Assembly (NCBI RefSeq): GCF_000003815.2
Contig: NC_049980.1
Location: 7,261,636-7,289,858, forward strand
Source of the DNA: Branchiostoma floridae
Lineage: Eukaryota; Chordata; Leptocardii; Amphioxiformes; Branchiostomatidae
Direction of reading: 5' to 3'
DNA length: 28,223 nt
The notes under the pieces were generated by a model. It saw nothing but the letters and a program-made list of their open reading frames with translations. It made no database searches and was not told where the DNA came from. Shown here piece by piece: positions 9,656-20,731 of the stretch. Both the position numbers and the translations under genes were made by a program. The number at the start of each line of letters is the position of its first letter. Positions within the stretch are counted from its first letter, which is position 1.

Positions 9656-12243
9656 ACATAACAAATTGTAACTGTATTGTAAGGACATTTAAGAATATTA
9701 CATTCTATAATGCTCCCATTGTGCAATATGTATGTTGATATATGCATACCTTTTTTTATTTGAAATTGTTATTTGTATATTGATAATTTTTCATGGCAAA
9801 ATTTAGACTAACTAAATTAACTAAGACCTTGTGTCAAAATAGCATAATATTATAGGAATCAGGAGATTGAATTGATACTGCCTGCTGGCCCTAGTAGAGA
9901 TGAAATGCACCCCTCCCTGTGAAAGCATTTCACCAGCGCCCTGTATGTGTGTACATAACCTTTAAATCCTCACTGGGCCATCAGGGGTCTTAAGTACCTG
10001 CCAACAGTAGCTCTTTATGTAACATGTGGGTGGTGGGGGAGGATGATGACTCAAGAAACATTGGCAAGTGCGATCCATATCCTAACCTTCAAAGCTGTGA
10101 AACTGCATGACATGCATACAAAATTGCCTCTCCTTGCAAATTATGTAAAGCATCACATTTGCTGTTCTTCCTGATCTTAGATGTAAGGTCTTTTGAAGTT
10201 AACTTTTGTGATATTTGTCATTGTCCTGTGCCTTTCTAGCTTGGTTATGTCCTGTGACAGGCGAAAATGGGACATTGCTATTGTAAAATGTAACAAAGCA
10301 ATGATGTACAAGACTTTGTGTGTCCATCACCTCAGCCTGCTGTTCCCAACAGTAACATTTCTTGGATTTCTTCTAAGAGACATTTCCATTATTTCCTTTG
10401 CATGGAAGGACCAAGTTTCTCTGCACACCGTTTTGTCTTCTTCAAAGGATTGACTTAAGTTCAAGAACGGCTGTTAAAGCCAGAGCCAAACAGCAGGAAA
10501 ATACCTTGAGTCTGCATGCTCAAAAGAACATTTTTGGCAGGAATTTGCTCAATGTTCTCTGGATCACTGCACAATTTTAAAAGATTGGTCAAAGTTTGCA
10601 GGCATTCCAGTCCTGTCAGATTTTTTTTAGTTCTGTTTTCAGGCAAAAGATATGCTCGACTCTCTCTAGCCATTTTGAAATTCAGCGACCTAGCTCTGGA
10701 GTTCAAGAAAATTTGGCAGAAAGTTGTTAACAGCGTGACACAGACTTAACCCAGTAATTTTTTTAAAGTTTGCTTTATATTGGATGCTGTATTGCAATAT
10801 ATATTGATTGAAACAGATTGTTCCTAATTGCCCACACTTTATAATGTTAGTCATGCACAGGGAAAAATATCTTGCAAATTGGTGGACCAGGTGCATTCTG
10901 ATATGACTAACGTTAGTACTGTAAAACTAAAGTTGCATTCAATAAAACTTTTCAGAGATAGTTTTGCTGTAAAAGGGGCAATATCAACTGAGGTTTTAAT
11001 GCTAAACTCTGTGTTTTATGTGATGCACTTTTTACTGCAATTGTAAAACCAGTGAAAACGTTCTGTCTTTTAACTGTTGTACAATTCAGTTAGTGCATAC
11101 CAACTCAAATTTACATGTACGTGCTCTTAAGGATTTTGATAAAAACTCTTCTGGCACCAAAAACAACCTCAGCTTACTGTAATTCACTCTGCTTCTAGGT
11201 ACCAAACTTTCACGAGAAAATTTTACTTGTTCTCAATTTTCATGGTGGCAGCAAGTGTGCTTAAAAAAGTCGGCGATTTATTCACTGTCGGTAATGATAC
11301 GTTCCCATTACAGTTATCACTGTGAAAACATATTAGTACATTGAAAAAATCAGGAATTACAGACTGTGCTTTGGAATCACTGCATGAATTGAAATAGAGG
11401 AAGGTGAAGTTTCCCTGGTCTCAAAGGAATGGCTGTAAGAAATGGCTATGTCAGACACAGCTTTATATTATAATTAGTAAGATCAACCAGTGGACAAAAG
11501 TTATAATTGCATTGGGGAGTCCCAAAAGTAGGTATTTCCTTGTTGCACATTTTAGGGCTCAGACTTTGAGCAACAAGGGGAAAGAATAAGATTACAGGGA
11601 AAAAGAGTCGACATTTAGTATAAATCTCATGTAAGCCGTCTTGCAATAGCGTACAACTTGAAAGTGATTTCTGGACTGGTTGACTTTAAAACTTATCTTG
11701 CACAAATCAAATCAGTCTTCTAAATAACGATAGATCACCTTTATCCGAGTGGTAAGCTATTTCCGTTGTTTCTAAAAACAGGGTATTTAAGGATATCGAG
11801 TCAATGACAGTGGTTTCAAACTGCAATCTTTTGAAAATACACATCATATTTTTTTGCCACAATCCGTCGACTTGATATTCCATTTTCAAAAACAATGGAT
11901 ATAGGTTACCCCGCGGATAAAGGTGAAGTAGCGTTATATCAGCATTTCTATGCACTCCTATCATATTTTCACCGCAGTATAGCTTGCTGTAATATAGGAG
12001 TGTGTATTGATTTTTTCATAATAGCATGCCATTGTCCTTTTCAACCAGAATATAGATTAGAAGCTTTGATGCAATGTGGGGCACTGTGCACTAACTGGGT
12101 GCCACCTGTTATGGTATAGGACTCCCGTCTGTATGCATGGTGGCTTACCAATCTGTGGGCTAATCTGTATGGATTATTCAGGGAGACACCTGCTAGTGAT
12201 AGGTACTGCAGTGTTAGGTGAAGAATTTATTTGCGACTGTATG
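9656..12243. other. No gene recognised
   Basis: This is 2.6 kb of mainly AT-rich sequence. Many 60-85-codon frames overlap on both strands between 10190 and 12324, none with a conserved-looking protein or matched splice signals. One TACATGTA palindrome lies at 11112-11119. Confidence 0.45.
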
Positions 12244-12589
12244 CAGTACGAGACATACCCTCTTGGCATACTTGCTATTGCAACCACATTTTGCTTGGTG
12301 CAACTTTATTTTAAACCCAGGTAGCTCAGAGTGCAACCTGAAATTTTGAAGTTAAGACACGGCTTTTCCTCCACCTATAAAGCTATATGCATTAGCTTTA
12401 TTGTATTCATTTCTTGATAAGATAATACATTATTCAAGTAGTTACATGTAACAGAAAGACAAGTAGCTGATATGAAGAAAGTAATAACTCGGAAGTGGGG
12501 CAACCTAAGATGTTGATGGCGCAACCTGGCTTTTGACTCAGGTTACCACCAGGGCAATCTGGCTGGAAAAAGTATTTTGAGCACAACTG
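12244..12589 (-). mobile_element. CAGTGC-ended MITE, minus-oriented copy
   Basis: Reverse-complemented, this region matches 20386-20695 over its whole length. Shared blocks include AGTCAAAAGCCAGGTTGCG, CGCCATCAACAT, a central GTTACATGTAACT palindrome, AAAATTTCAGGTTGCAC and ACCTGGGTTTAAAAT. The ends (CAGTACGAGACATA left, TATTTTGAGCACAACTG right) are degraded versions of the cleaner termini at 20386 and 20695. I could not find a target duplication for this copy. Several frames crossing it are by-products. Confidence 0.8.
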
Positions 12590-12893
12590 AATGTACATCA
12601 TGTACATGTATGTTAACATCCTTTATGGACTCCAGATCAAATGCGAGAGGGCAAGAAAAGCAAGACTGGTTAAAGAACAAACAAAATTTTTTGGAATATA
12701 GACCAAAGAGAAAGAGAAGAGAGACCATGTACATTGTAGCAAGAATTGAAGTGACAAACATGGTATCACAGCCAACAAGTTCAAGTAAAAAAATTAACAT
12801 ATCTAGAGTGTGGTACATGTAGCCTAGTTTTGAATTGAGAAACCTGCTGATGAAATGTTATTGCTGATAAAAATAGAAAAGTCAATTAACATC

Positions 12894-13770
12894 CATTGGC
12901 ATAATACCGGTCGGTTTACTGCAATTTCTCAAGCAATGCTAATTTGGCAAATGATCAACACATCATTTTCTCCAGTTACATGTTGCTGTTACAGCTTACC
13001 TTTGCCACTTCTTCTGTGTAAATTATTTTGTCTCTCTGGTCCTGCTAAAAACATAATATCGTAATTGGAACGCGGAATTGCACGGAGAACGGGCGCGTGG
13101 TGGAAGGGGGTGCACTATACCGGTCGAACGAAACACGGCACAATTAACTGCCGCTATGCACCTTTATACATTTGTACATCCTCTGTTGTTCCTTTCTTTC
13201 CTGTTAGTAGTTGCACAAAACAAAAATCTGCATGAGCATACAAAAAGCCATGAGAAAATGGGCGTATACTGACAAGAATTTTCATTTAATTTTGGTCCGT
13301 CACAACCGCTATGACGTAAAACTTTACTGCTGGCCGTAGCATTAAAAATGGCGGGAAAATGGCGGCGTACGTTCAATTTGACCCATTCAGCCGTAGATCC
13401 GGGCGATAATGCAACGGTTCCTCACACTTTTACACGAGTTGTAGGTCACCAAAAGAAATTCAAGATTGCTGTTGAATCATGCTCGTCTTGTGCCGTGAGC
13501 ACATGTGATTATTATCTACAAATCTGGCGATGAACGTGGCAGTGTGTTTGTCCCACGACGAGCTCGCCTGCCCCGAAAATGACCTGAAAACTTTTGGCCT
13601 TGTTGTCTTCGAATGCATTGTTATCGATGCTTTGTAAATGATGTATTGGACACCTAGATGTCTGAAGTGTGCATACCTCAGAAATAACTATTGTTGCATG
13701 TGTAGATCTCTTTAAGTTCCACTATTTTTAATCGACCGGTATAAGGCTTATGACCGGTATTATGCCAATG
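12894..13770. mobile_element. Element bounded by 19-bp ACCGGT-containing inverted repeats
   Basis: CATTGGCATAATACCGGTC at 12894-12912 is perfectly matched in reverse complement at 13752-13770. A second nested inverted pair, TATACCGGTCGA at 13116-13127 and TCGACCGGTATA at 13732-13743, is also perfect and repeats the ACCGGTC core, as subterminal transposase-binding repeats often do. The 877-bp interior is partly G+C-rich and has no frame longer than about 70 codons, so the element is non-autonomous. No convincing target duplication flanks it, which leaves the superfamily open. Confidence 0.75.
13290..13560 (+). promoter_or_regulatory. Promoter-like segment with ATGGCGGC motif inside the ACCGGT element
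   Basis: Two close motifs, AAAAATGGCGGG (from 13344) and AAAATGGCGGC (13356-13366), match the YY1 consensus that often overlaps translation starts of broadly expressed metazoan genes. A CGTACG follows, and TGACGTAA (CRE-like) lies at 13312-13319. A 61-codon ORF opens with the first ATG at 13348 and contains GTGAGC at 13496, which could serve as a splice donor after about 49 codons. The peptide is not recognised. This may be a real first exon, or regulatory sequence carried by the transposon; evidence is motif-level only. Confidence 0.3.
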
Positions 13771-15298
13771 CATGTTATATGACCTGTGTTGCGCTGTGAA
13801 TTGGAAGACGCTCAAAATTATAGAGCATCTGGTCATGTGAGGTCCAGAAGGGTATCACTGGTATTTTGTGATAAAGGCAGGTGCCATTTATCTTGAAGGG
13901 GTGTCCTTCACATTTGTGTGAGTCCAAATGAATGCTGGGCTAATTACCACCTTTTATAGCTCTTTGTTTAGTATTGATCATGACAATGGCTAAATGAAGT
14001 ATTTTGTGAAGAAAATAGTAGACAATCTATTGTGCATTGTGGGGACGTACATTTACGTATACATTCCTAAACGTAATTGTTACATCAGGTATACAATGTA
14101 GGTATAGTTAGTTACAGAGAAACAGTGGTTTTCATTGAGGACAACTTGACAATTTTGTTGTACCCAAGTGATATAAGCAGTACCCAGTACCGTTACACAT
14201 CCCTACTTTCAAGTGATCAATACCAGGTTGGACTGCCTCCCTTCGAGTCCCTCAAAAAACTGTTTTGATTCTGATAGGACTCGAGGCCCATGAGGTAAAA
14301 TGAAGAAGAATTGAACCTCCAAACTGAACACTATTGACCTCCTTTCTGTAACTCAATATTTTTTTCCTATGAGACTTCCACGATGGAAAATCCATTTTAC
14401 GCTGAGGGAAACTCAATACAGAACTTGACTCCATTCATCGATCATCGATTTCCTGATGGAAACTTTTCTAGCGCACGATCCATCCTTTGTTCTGGACGAT
14501 CAAATTCAAATGAAGTGTTTAAAATGGTGCACGGTCTGTGGTGACTGGTGGTGGTAACTGTCAATGGGTTTGAACAGAAGTTTGGCAACATATCAAGAGA
14601 TATGATGAGCCTCCCGAGTTTGTCGGAAATTAGTTTATCATCAGCAAGGAGGAATGTAGTTTATTTTGTCAATACTGATGATCACATATTTTCCAAGCAG
14701 AGTTTTCAGTGTGTGTGTGAGGGGAGGGGGGGGTGAATTCGAAGCAGCATTCAGGATTTTTACCCCAGTCTTTGCTGATTCCTTCAGACATATGAAATTA
14801 ATTACAGACCGTGACCTCCTATACTTCCTAAAGGAGTTACAGACAGAACATTATCTAGATTAGCTAGATTTGCCATTTGATTTGATAGCAACTTGAAAAT
14901 AGTTTAATACAAAAAGTTCTTTTCTACTACATTGTAGGATTTAATGCTAAAGATGAACATGAAATAATTACATACATATAGAGTGTACATGCATGTTCAT
15001 TTAGACAATGGATAATATGTCAACGACTTAAGACAGAAGGCTGTCATCTACAGAATCTTATTGAATTCATGGAGCTAAATGACTATAGTTCAAGATATGT
15101 AGATAAGGTAATGATACCCTTCAGGTGAGCTGCATACTTCTGATAAAAGGATTTACATTGTACATTATCATCCAGTCCATTAGATAGCTGATACACCTGA
15201 AATGATTTGTGGGGATGATATTGTTGCCATGTCAGCACAAAACTGCGGCAAGGATGTCACTTATGATTGTGTCGCAGCTTTACATGTCATGCCTTATG
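13771..15298. other. No gene recognised
   Basis: The sequence is AT-rich with scattered G-rich patches (GGGGAGGGGGGGG near 14721). Frames at 14077-14268, 14548-14736 and 14666-14863 overlap each other and lack splice or domain support. Confidence 0.45.
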
Positions 15299-15633
15299 TA
15301 CCAGAGCAGGGCTCTAGCCAGCTCGAATTTTTTTCTGTCAATTCCCATTGTCGCAAAAAACGCAAAAATTAAGTTAGAAAGACGGAAATGAGACCTTGAG
15401 ATTATCGTATGCAAAAGGGCGCCGACACGCTAAATAAACAATCATAACAATAGCAAAACAAACAGTGTATGGCTTTCCGACCATGGACAGCGTCCCCAAG
15501 CCGCCTGTAGCTTCCACCAAGAATTTTTTGTCCGTCAAGGTTGACGGATTGGTTTAAAAAAATTTCCATCACACGCAGCAAGTTTCCGTCAATTGATGGA
15601 AAAAGGGACACTGGCTAGAGCCCTGTACCAGAG
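15299..15633. mobile_element. hAT-type MITE (element 15307-15625, with 8-bp target duplication)
   Basis: The left end CAGGGCTCTAGCCAGC (15307-15322) and right end (complement, 15610-15625) match at 15 of 16 positions. TACCAGAG occurs at 15299-15306 and again at 15626-15633, an 8-bp target duplication. The 319-bp interior holds GTCCGTCAAGGTTGACGGA and TTTCCGTCAATTGATGGAA near the right end. Read in reverse complement, this end aligns with the left end of the element at 7984-8232, so the two are related lineages. No transposase is encoded. Confidence 0.93.
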
Positions 15634-16740
15634 TTACATTGGATCAATGTAGGAAAATTTGTGTTCCTATAGAACTATGGTAAGAGTGAAAATCGTTGCC
15701 ATCAAGTACTGTAGGGGCATCCTTATTAGATACATGTAGCTTTAAACAATGCATTATGCTGGCAGTTAGATACTAGTATTCAAAGGGTACACATGTACAT
15801 TGTAGGTATGACTTTCAGTGTAATATAACCAGCTGCCGCCGCACCGCATACCTGCAAAGCTGGTGAGTTGTGCCATAGCTGAAGAGTGGTTATACCAGAT
15901 ATCTAAAATTTGTACATGTACTACCAAACTCCAAAGTACAATTTTATAATAGTCATTGTAACAGGCCAAGTGTCCCTTAGTCTATCGGATTCTATTAGTT
16001 ACTCAAAGAAGCAGCTAATGATATGGTGGCATTGTGCAATGCGATAGCAGAGAAGACAACACTTGATTTTATTTCCTTTTCACAAAATGATTAATTCCAT
16101 GACTAAACAGTACATATAGTAGTATATCAGCAATGCCACAGCTGTCTGTTGTTCACATACCATACAATATGCCCAAGGTAAAATGTACATTTGTAATCCT
16201 ATCCTATTTCATCAAAGCCTGTCAACAGATGCGCGTGGGCCGTGACTTTATGATATCTTTGAGTGTTATCAGTCTTTACGCATCAAAGTTCCGTGTTATG
16301 GTGTTTGATGCTGGAAAATCCCTCCTGTAAGTCACCTGGATCAACTATGCCATCATTATGCATTTCTTAAACTCCCACGCCATGTGGAAACTGTCTCCCT
16401 CGTGGGTGCTAACGATACAGCATGTAACTGCAACATAGATCTTTATATTTCATGTATTCATAGGTTTATACTTCATGCATCATATTAGATTATTACCGAT
16501 GTTAACTCAAACTTCTGAAGTTGAAAAGGAAGAATGTTGAATTACATAAATTGGTGCAATGAATAGCAGTAAGTTTATGACTTCTAAGTGAATTAAGGGA
16601 GGATAAGATTGATTCAACAATCATCAAATGATCATCAGTCTGCAAAGCCGAACCTTAAGAATGCCTACCTTATCCCTCATTTTTCATATGAATGTTCTTT
16701 ACTCTCCATTGTTTATGTCTATATGTACATGTACTTGAGA
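15634..16740. other. No gene recognised
   Basis: The stretch is AT-rich, with several ACATGTACA-type palindromes between 15730 and 15925. Small frames at 15766-15969 (minus) and 16133-16330 (plus) have no supporting features. Confidence 0.45.
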
Positions 16741-16840
16741 AGTGTACCTGGCCCAATTGCTTAGACCCGAAATCTAGAGGTAACGGGTTCGAAACCACTG
16801 GTATGTCCCGATGCTGTGCCTTTAACGTGAGTACCAGGTC
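16741..16840 (+). repeat. tRNA-derived SINE-like fragment
   Basis: A polymerase III B-box, GGTTCGAAACC, lies at 16786-16796. It is preceded at 16749-16760 by TGGCCCAATTGC, a degenerate A-box, with spacing close to that of a tRNA gene. The following CCGATGCTGTGCCTTTAAC resembles the region after the tRNA head in invertebrate SINEs. A cloverleaf with a proper anticodon arm and acceptor stem is not evident, so a functional tRNA is unlikely. The SINE body may extend towards 17095. Confidence 0.55.
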
Positions 16841-17009
16841 ACCTGAGTGGCACTGAATGGCAGTTCGCTTCAGACCTTTGTGATTTAGCTCCGCCTATTG
16901 ATAGCCCCTGCAGCTGGCTGTAAAGAGAGTGTAGTTGGCCCAACCAGTAACAGAATAGCACGAACCTAACTTCAGTGCATGGAGGTGTTGTATACGTCTG
17001 TAGTTATTT

Positions 17010-17092
17010 GAATACAATAGAGTGGCTTGTTGCCTCTTACTAGGAATGCTGGGACACTGACAGGAAGTTAGGTCAAAGGTTCCATAAAGGTG
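17010..17092 (+). repeat. Repeat pair member 1 (AGAGTGGC ... GACAGGAAGTTAG)
   Basis: AGAGTGGC, then GGGACACTGACAGGAAGTTA and GTCAAAGGTTCCATAAAGG occur in the same order and spacing as at 18246-18336 on the same strand. It lies downstream of the tRNA-like piece and could be the SINE body, but the second copy lacks a tRNA-like head nearby. Confidence 0.55.
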
Positions 17093-17205
17093 CCGCATAG
17101 GTTATTCATTTTATTCAATTGTCTACCATGCTGCCTTCTGTGGGTCAGTGGTAAATGTATTAGACATGTTATTAAGAAATTCATAATAGTGAATAAAAAC
17201 AAATA

Positions 17206-17377
17206 CTGTATAAATGCAGAAATGTTAACTGGTTTTATGTTTGCGGTTTTCTTAAAACCACTGCAAACATTTTTCCATCATAATCTTTACAACCTATGGC
17301 AAGCTGAAACCACCGCAAAAACTCCATTTTCCTGCTAACGCAAAATTAAATCCCCACGAACTTAAATGCATTTACAG
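17206..17377. mobile_element. TA-flanked MITE with CTGTAAATGCAG-type ends, copy 1
   Basis: The left end CTGTATAAATGCAGAAATG and right end AAATGCATTTACAG are inverted repeats. The interior has TTTGCGGTTTTCTTAAAACC and ATTAAATCCCCACGAACTTA, shared with the copy at 21761-21949. The left flank is TA, the right flank TT (expected TA, one change). The 172-bp element has no coding capacity. TA duplications suggest a Tc1/mariner-type source. Confidence 0.75.
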
Positions 17378-18245
17378 TTGTTCACAAAAACTTATTTGAT
17401 GGAGGTATTAGATAACAATTTCTTGTTGTACATGTAGGAGGTAAGTACTGAGGGTCATCAATTTTCTAATTCAGCTTCACTGATCAAATAGGTCACATAG
17501 AAAGCAAGATAGATGCCATGATTATACTGTTAAAGAATGCAGGAAAGTAGATTTTATTTTGAATCAAATCATATTATGTTTCTAGTCCTTGTGATGAATC
17601 AGTAAAATTCTGTTATTTCTGAATAGATCAGAAGTGCAAATTGACAATCTCCGGTGCTGCGTTGGAAGCCGTTGCACAGCTATTATATGATAACGTTACA
17701 TGTAACTCTAGGAGGACTGGTACTGGCAATTTGTTTCTACCCACGTACAGGCATTTCCTCAATTTCTCCTTATCATCTGTGATAAGTTTCTTGTAAATGG
17801 TTTGCAGGTCACATAAATCTTCCTGCTTACCAAGTCAGCACTTTTCATGCTATTGCGTTGATGATCTAGTAGCATACATTTGATTTCCTTTTCTTATAAC
17901 ATAATTAAAGAAGTTAAGCATCCATATCCTATATGTCTGATGGCTTTTTCGCAACCTGAATTAAAAATAGGGTAATGAAACATACATTGTACTGATGGGT
18001 TTGAGTGATATACATACTTGTCATGAATCATTGCATACCATTACAGGTTTTATCAAATTGCTTAACATTTCTTTATTATCATACACCCACCACACTTATC
18101 AAAAAGAGTATGGGTCCTTGCTGGTGTGGATGGATAAAACCTTACAGTCTAGTCTCCAAATTGCCATCTTGAAAAGTTGATAATCACCTGTTTTGTCTAT
18201 CCTTCAACAACTGTTGTTAACTAAATATTAAATGAATAAAATAGA
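17378..18245. other. No gene recognised
   Basis: The stretch is AT-rich, with TACATGTA palindromes near 17428 and 17697. A 61-codon frame at 17995-18180 has no supporting features. Confidence 0.45.
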
Positions 18246-18336
18246 ATTTCAATGCAGTAGAGTGGCCAATTTCCACATGACAGGCACAATGGGGACACTA
18301 GACAGGAAGTTAGCTCAAAGGTCCATGAAAGGTCCC
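18246..18336 (+). repeat. Repeat pair member 2 (AGAGTGGC ... GACAGGAAGTTAG)
   Basis: It matches 17010-17092 in order and spacing: TAGAGTGGCCAATTTCC, GGGGACACTAGACAGGAAG and AGCTCAAAGGTCCATGAAAGG, about 75% identical by eye. Ends and target duplication are not resolved. Confidence 0.55.
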
Positions 18337-20160
18337 AGAAAATCATTTCCTGTCTTAATTTCATTTCCGGCTTTCTTGATATATTCGCAAAACTATTAAT
18401 ATGCATGCATGTAGTGACCACAAGCAAGAGAAATTTCACAAATATAAGGGAACTATTGATAAAACTAGTGGCAAAGATTTGCCCTCACATGACTTTCAGA
18501 GTAGCCACCTTGAGTGGTTGCATGACTGCTCGAAAACTGACATTATCAAGATAGCCAATGGCTGTTCAACCATTAAATTTACATGTACACAGTCCACTAT
18601 CAGTTGCTCTCTTTGAAGTAATGTCACTATGCACTATGCATGCATGGTTTCCAAATTGCTGTGTACATCATGTACATGTATGCATCAGCAAAGTGTTGTA
18701 AACCTACTGTTAGCAAACAGGGAACATTACTTCTTACTGTGAAATTGTGACTTGTTTCATCCATAAATTGAAAACACAGAGGATAGCTTCTTTTCCCAGG
18801 AAATAAGACTACAGGGAAAGTGAACACATTTTACTTGTCACACAAACCAATTTCATACAAAGTTTTCCTGCACCTCTAAAAGGTTTTTACTCTACCACCA
18901 ATGGCTCAGGGACATACTGGGGGCGTTGTGTCTGGAGCAAATGTGTTTTTGATGTGGGTTGGCTTTAGCAGTGCGAAACGTGCCAGATCACTTAGTGTGG
19001 CAAAGCCATCTGGACTTGCATTTTTCATTTGATCTCTGAAAAGGCAATACAGCAATAGTGACAACACTAAGGGCAGAGGGGACTCAAGCCACTGTATTAT
19101 GCATACTTGTCTTTATATAATCATTAATTTACTAGTATCAACCTCCTTGCTAGTATCATGTTGTTTAATTTCTAATACATTATTGATGATCATTTGTTGC
19201 CATAACTTTAAAGTTAACTTCTAGGTAAGCAACAAAAGTTTTACATTAAAGAGGGTCATCTTGTCCATCTGACACAGTAAATGATGCCCACCCGCAGGTG
19301 TTTTTGGAGGAACAACAGTTTTCATTAAAACCTGTCGTCCCCTGAATGATAACGATCGATACAGCTCCTCTGTAGTTATTTGTAGTATCCATAAAGAGGG
19401 TAAAGGCTATAGCTATGCATGAATGACTTCCTTCATTGAAACACATGTACCAATCATTGTAGAACACTTAAACAACATTGTAGTAACTACAATGTACATG
19501 TTCGACCATTGTGCAGGTACTGTTTCTTTTGTTTCAGAAAGTATGGGATAACTGAGTCAGACGTTCCTCACTTTCTGGAATTTTCTGACAAGGAAGAACA
19601 ATTGCTTTCAATTTAGTTTGATTTCCTCCGTGGGACAGAGAATCAATAGATGTTAAGTGTGGGGATACTAGATGTTTAATCAGTGGACCACGGGTCAGCT
19701 TTCAGTGTGGCCAAAATTCCGACGTCCTCTATTGAATATTTGGCACTAATTTTGTTTGAGACTTGAACTTGATTTAGAATTTTTCCTTGACCTTCATGAA
19801 TGTTGCAAATACTCAATCCACTACTGGGAAGCAAAAATACAAATTTTATCTATTGTTACAAAGTTTGTGAAACTCATACATTGAGAGTTTACTGAGCTTG
19901 CAATGTTATGAGTGAGGAGCAATAGAATTTTTCTTTCTGTGAATTTCTCAATCTTCAGCCTTAGAAAAAGACTCTCCATCAATATAAAAGTCAAAAGTCT
20001 TAAGCCAGGTCTACAACACTTTTCAGGTAGTCCTCAGCTTTACAGTTTTTTTTAAAACAGAGTTGGAAGATGAATGATCTTTTTTTGAAGTGTTACAACA
20101 ATTCATATTCATTAGTTTAGAGCGATGACATAAAACATTCATACTCCCTTCCACAGAAAC
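18337..20160. other. No gene recognised
   Basis: The DNA is mainly AT-rich and unique. A somewhat G+C-richer patch at about 19620-19740 has CCTCCGTGGGACAGAGAATC and TGTTAAGTGTGG (NK2-like core) but nothing stronger. Frames at 18401-18616, 18627-18827 and 19246-19467 lack support. Confidence 0.45.
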
Positions 20161-20380
20161 AAATTGCTTTTGTCTCCCAGCTACTTCCCAGAATCGCCAG
20201 ATGAAATTGTTATGGCCTTCCCCAGCCCCGTCCAGTTAAGTGTGACACAGATTTTCAATCAAGCCAAACATCTACTGCTGACGGCTTCATCTCGGTAAAA
20301 GGATGGGGTCACGGGGTTAGACCGCAGTCTATCCACAGCACTGTAAGCTGGCAACAGCATCAGCAACTCAGGCCTCATCT
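20161..20380. promoter_or_regulatory. G+C-richer unique block with SOX- and T-box/NK-like motifs
   Basis: This block of about 200 bp lies directly left of a MITE and differs in composition from the AT-rich sequence before it. It contains AAATTGTTATGG (SOX core ATTGTT) near 20204, AGTTAAGTGTGACAC (overlapping NK2 and T-box half-sites) near 20235 and CAATCAAGCC. No frame is open along it. Regulatory function is inferred from motifs and composition only. Confidence 0.25.
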
Positions 20381-20701
20381 ATTGCCAGTGCCCAAAATAC
20401 TTTTTAAGCCAGGTTGCCCAAGCTGCAACTTGAGTCAAAAGTCAGCTTGCGCCATCAACATTTCAGGTTTCTTCAAATCAGCTACTTATCCGTTATCTTT
20501 TCTTTCAGTTACATGTAACTGCGTAATATGTTTTATGTTATAAAAAAATAGATACAAAAGCTTATGCACGTAGGTGGGAAGAACAGCAGTGTTCCAACTG
20601 CAAAATTTTAGGTTGCGCAGTGTGCAACCTGGGTTTAAAATTAAGTTGCGTCAAGCAAAATCAGGTTGCATTTGCAAGTGCTATTTCGAGCACTGTATTG
20701 C
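20380..20701 (+). mobile_element. CAGTGC-ended MITE (element 20386-20695, with 6-bp target duplication)
   Basis: The ends CAGTGCCCAAAATA (20386-20399) and the complement of CAGTGCTCGAAATA (20682-20695) match at 12 of 14 positions. TATTGC occurs at 20380-20385 and 20696-20701, giving a 6-bp target duplication. A central GTTACATGTAAC palindrome and several AGGTTGC or GCAACCT motifs lie inside. The copy at 12244-12589 is the same family in opposite orientation. CAGTG-type ends recall hAT, but a 6-bp duplication is not the usual 8, so the superfamily is left open. The 63-codon frame from 20574 is incidental. Confidence 0.85.
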
Positions 20702-20731
20702 ACTCCCACTTCAAACAGTTTGGGTTCTTTT

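Noticed and set aside
16741-16815. Functional tRNA gene
   Set aside because: A good B-box is present, but a complete cloverleaf, anticodon loop and acceptor stem pairing are not evident; SINE-derived sequence is more likely.
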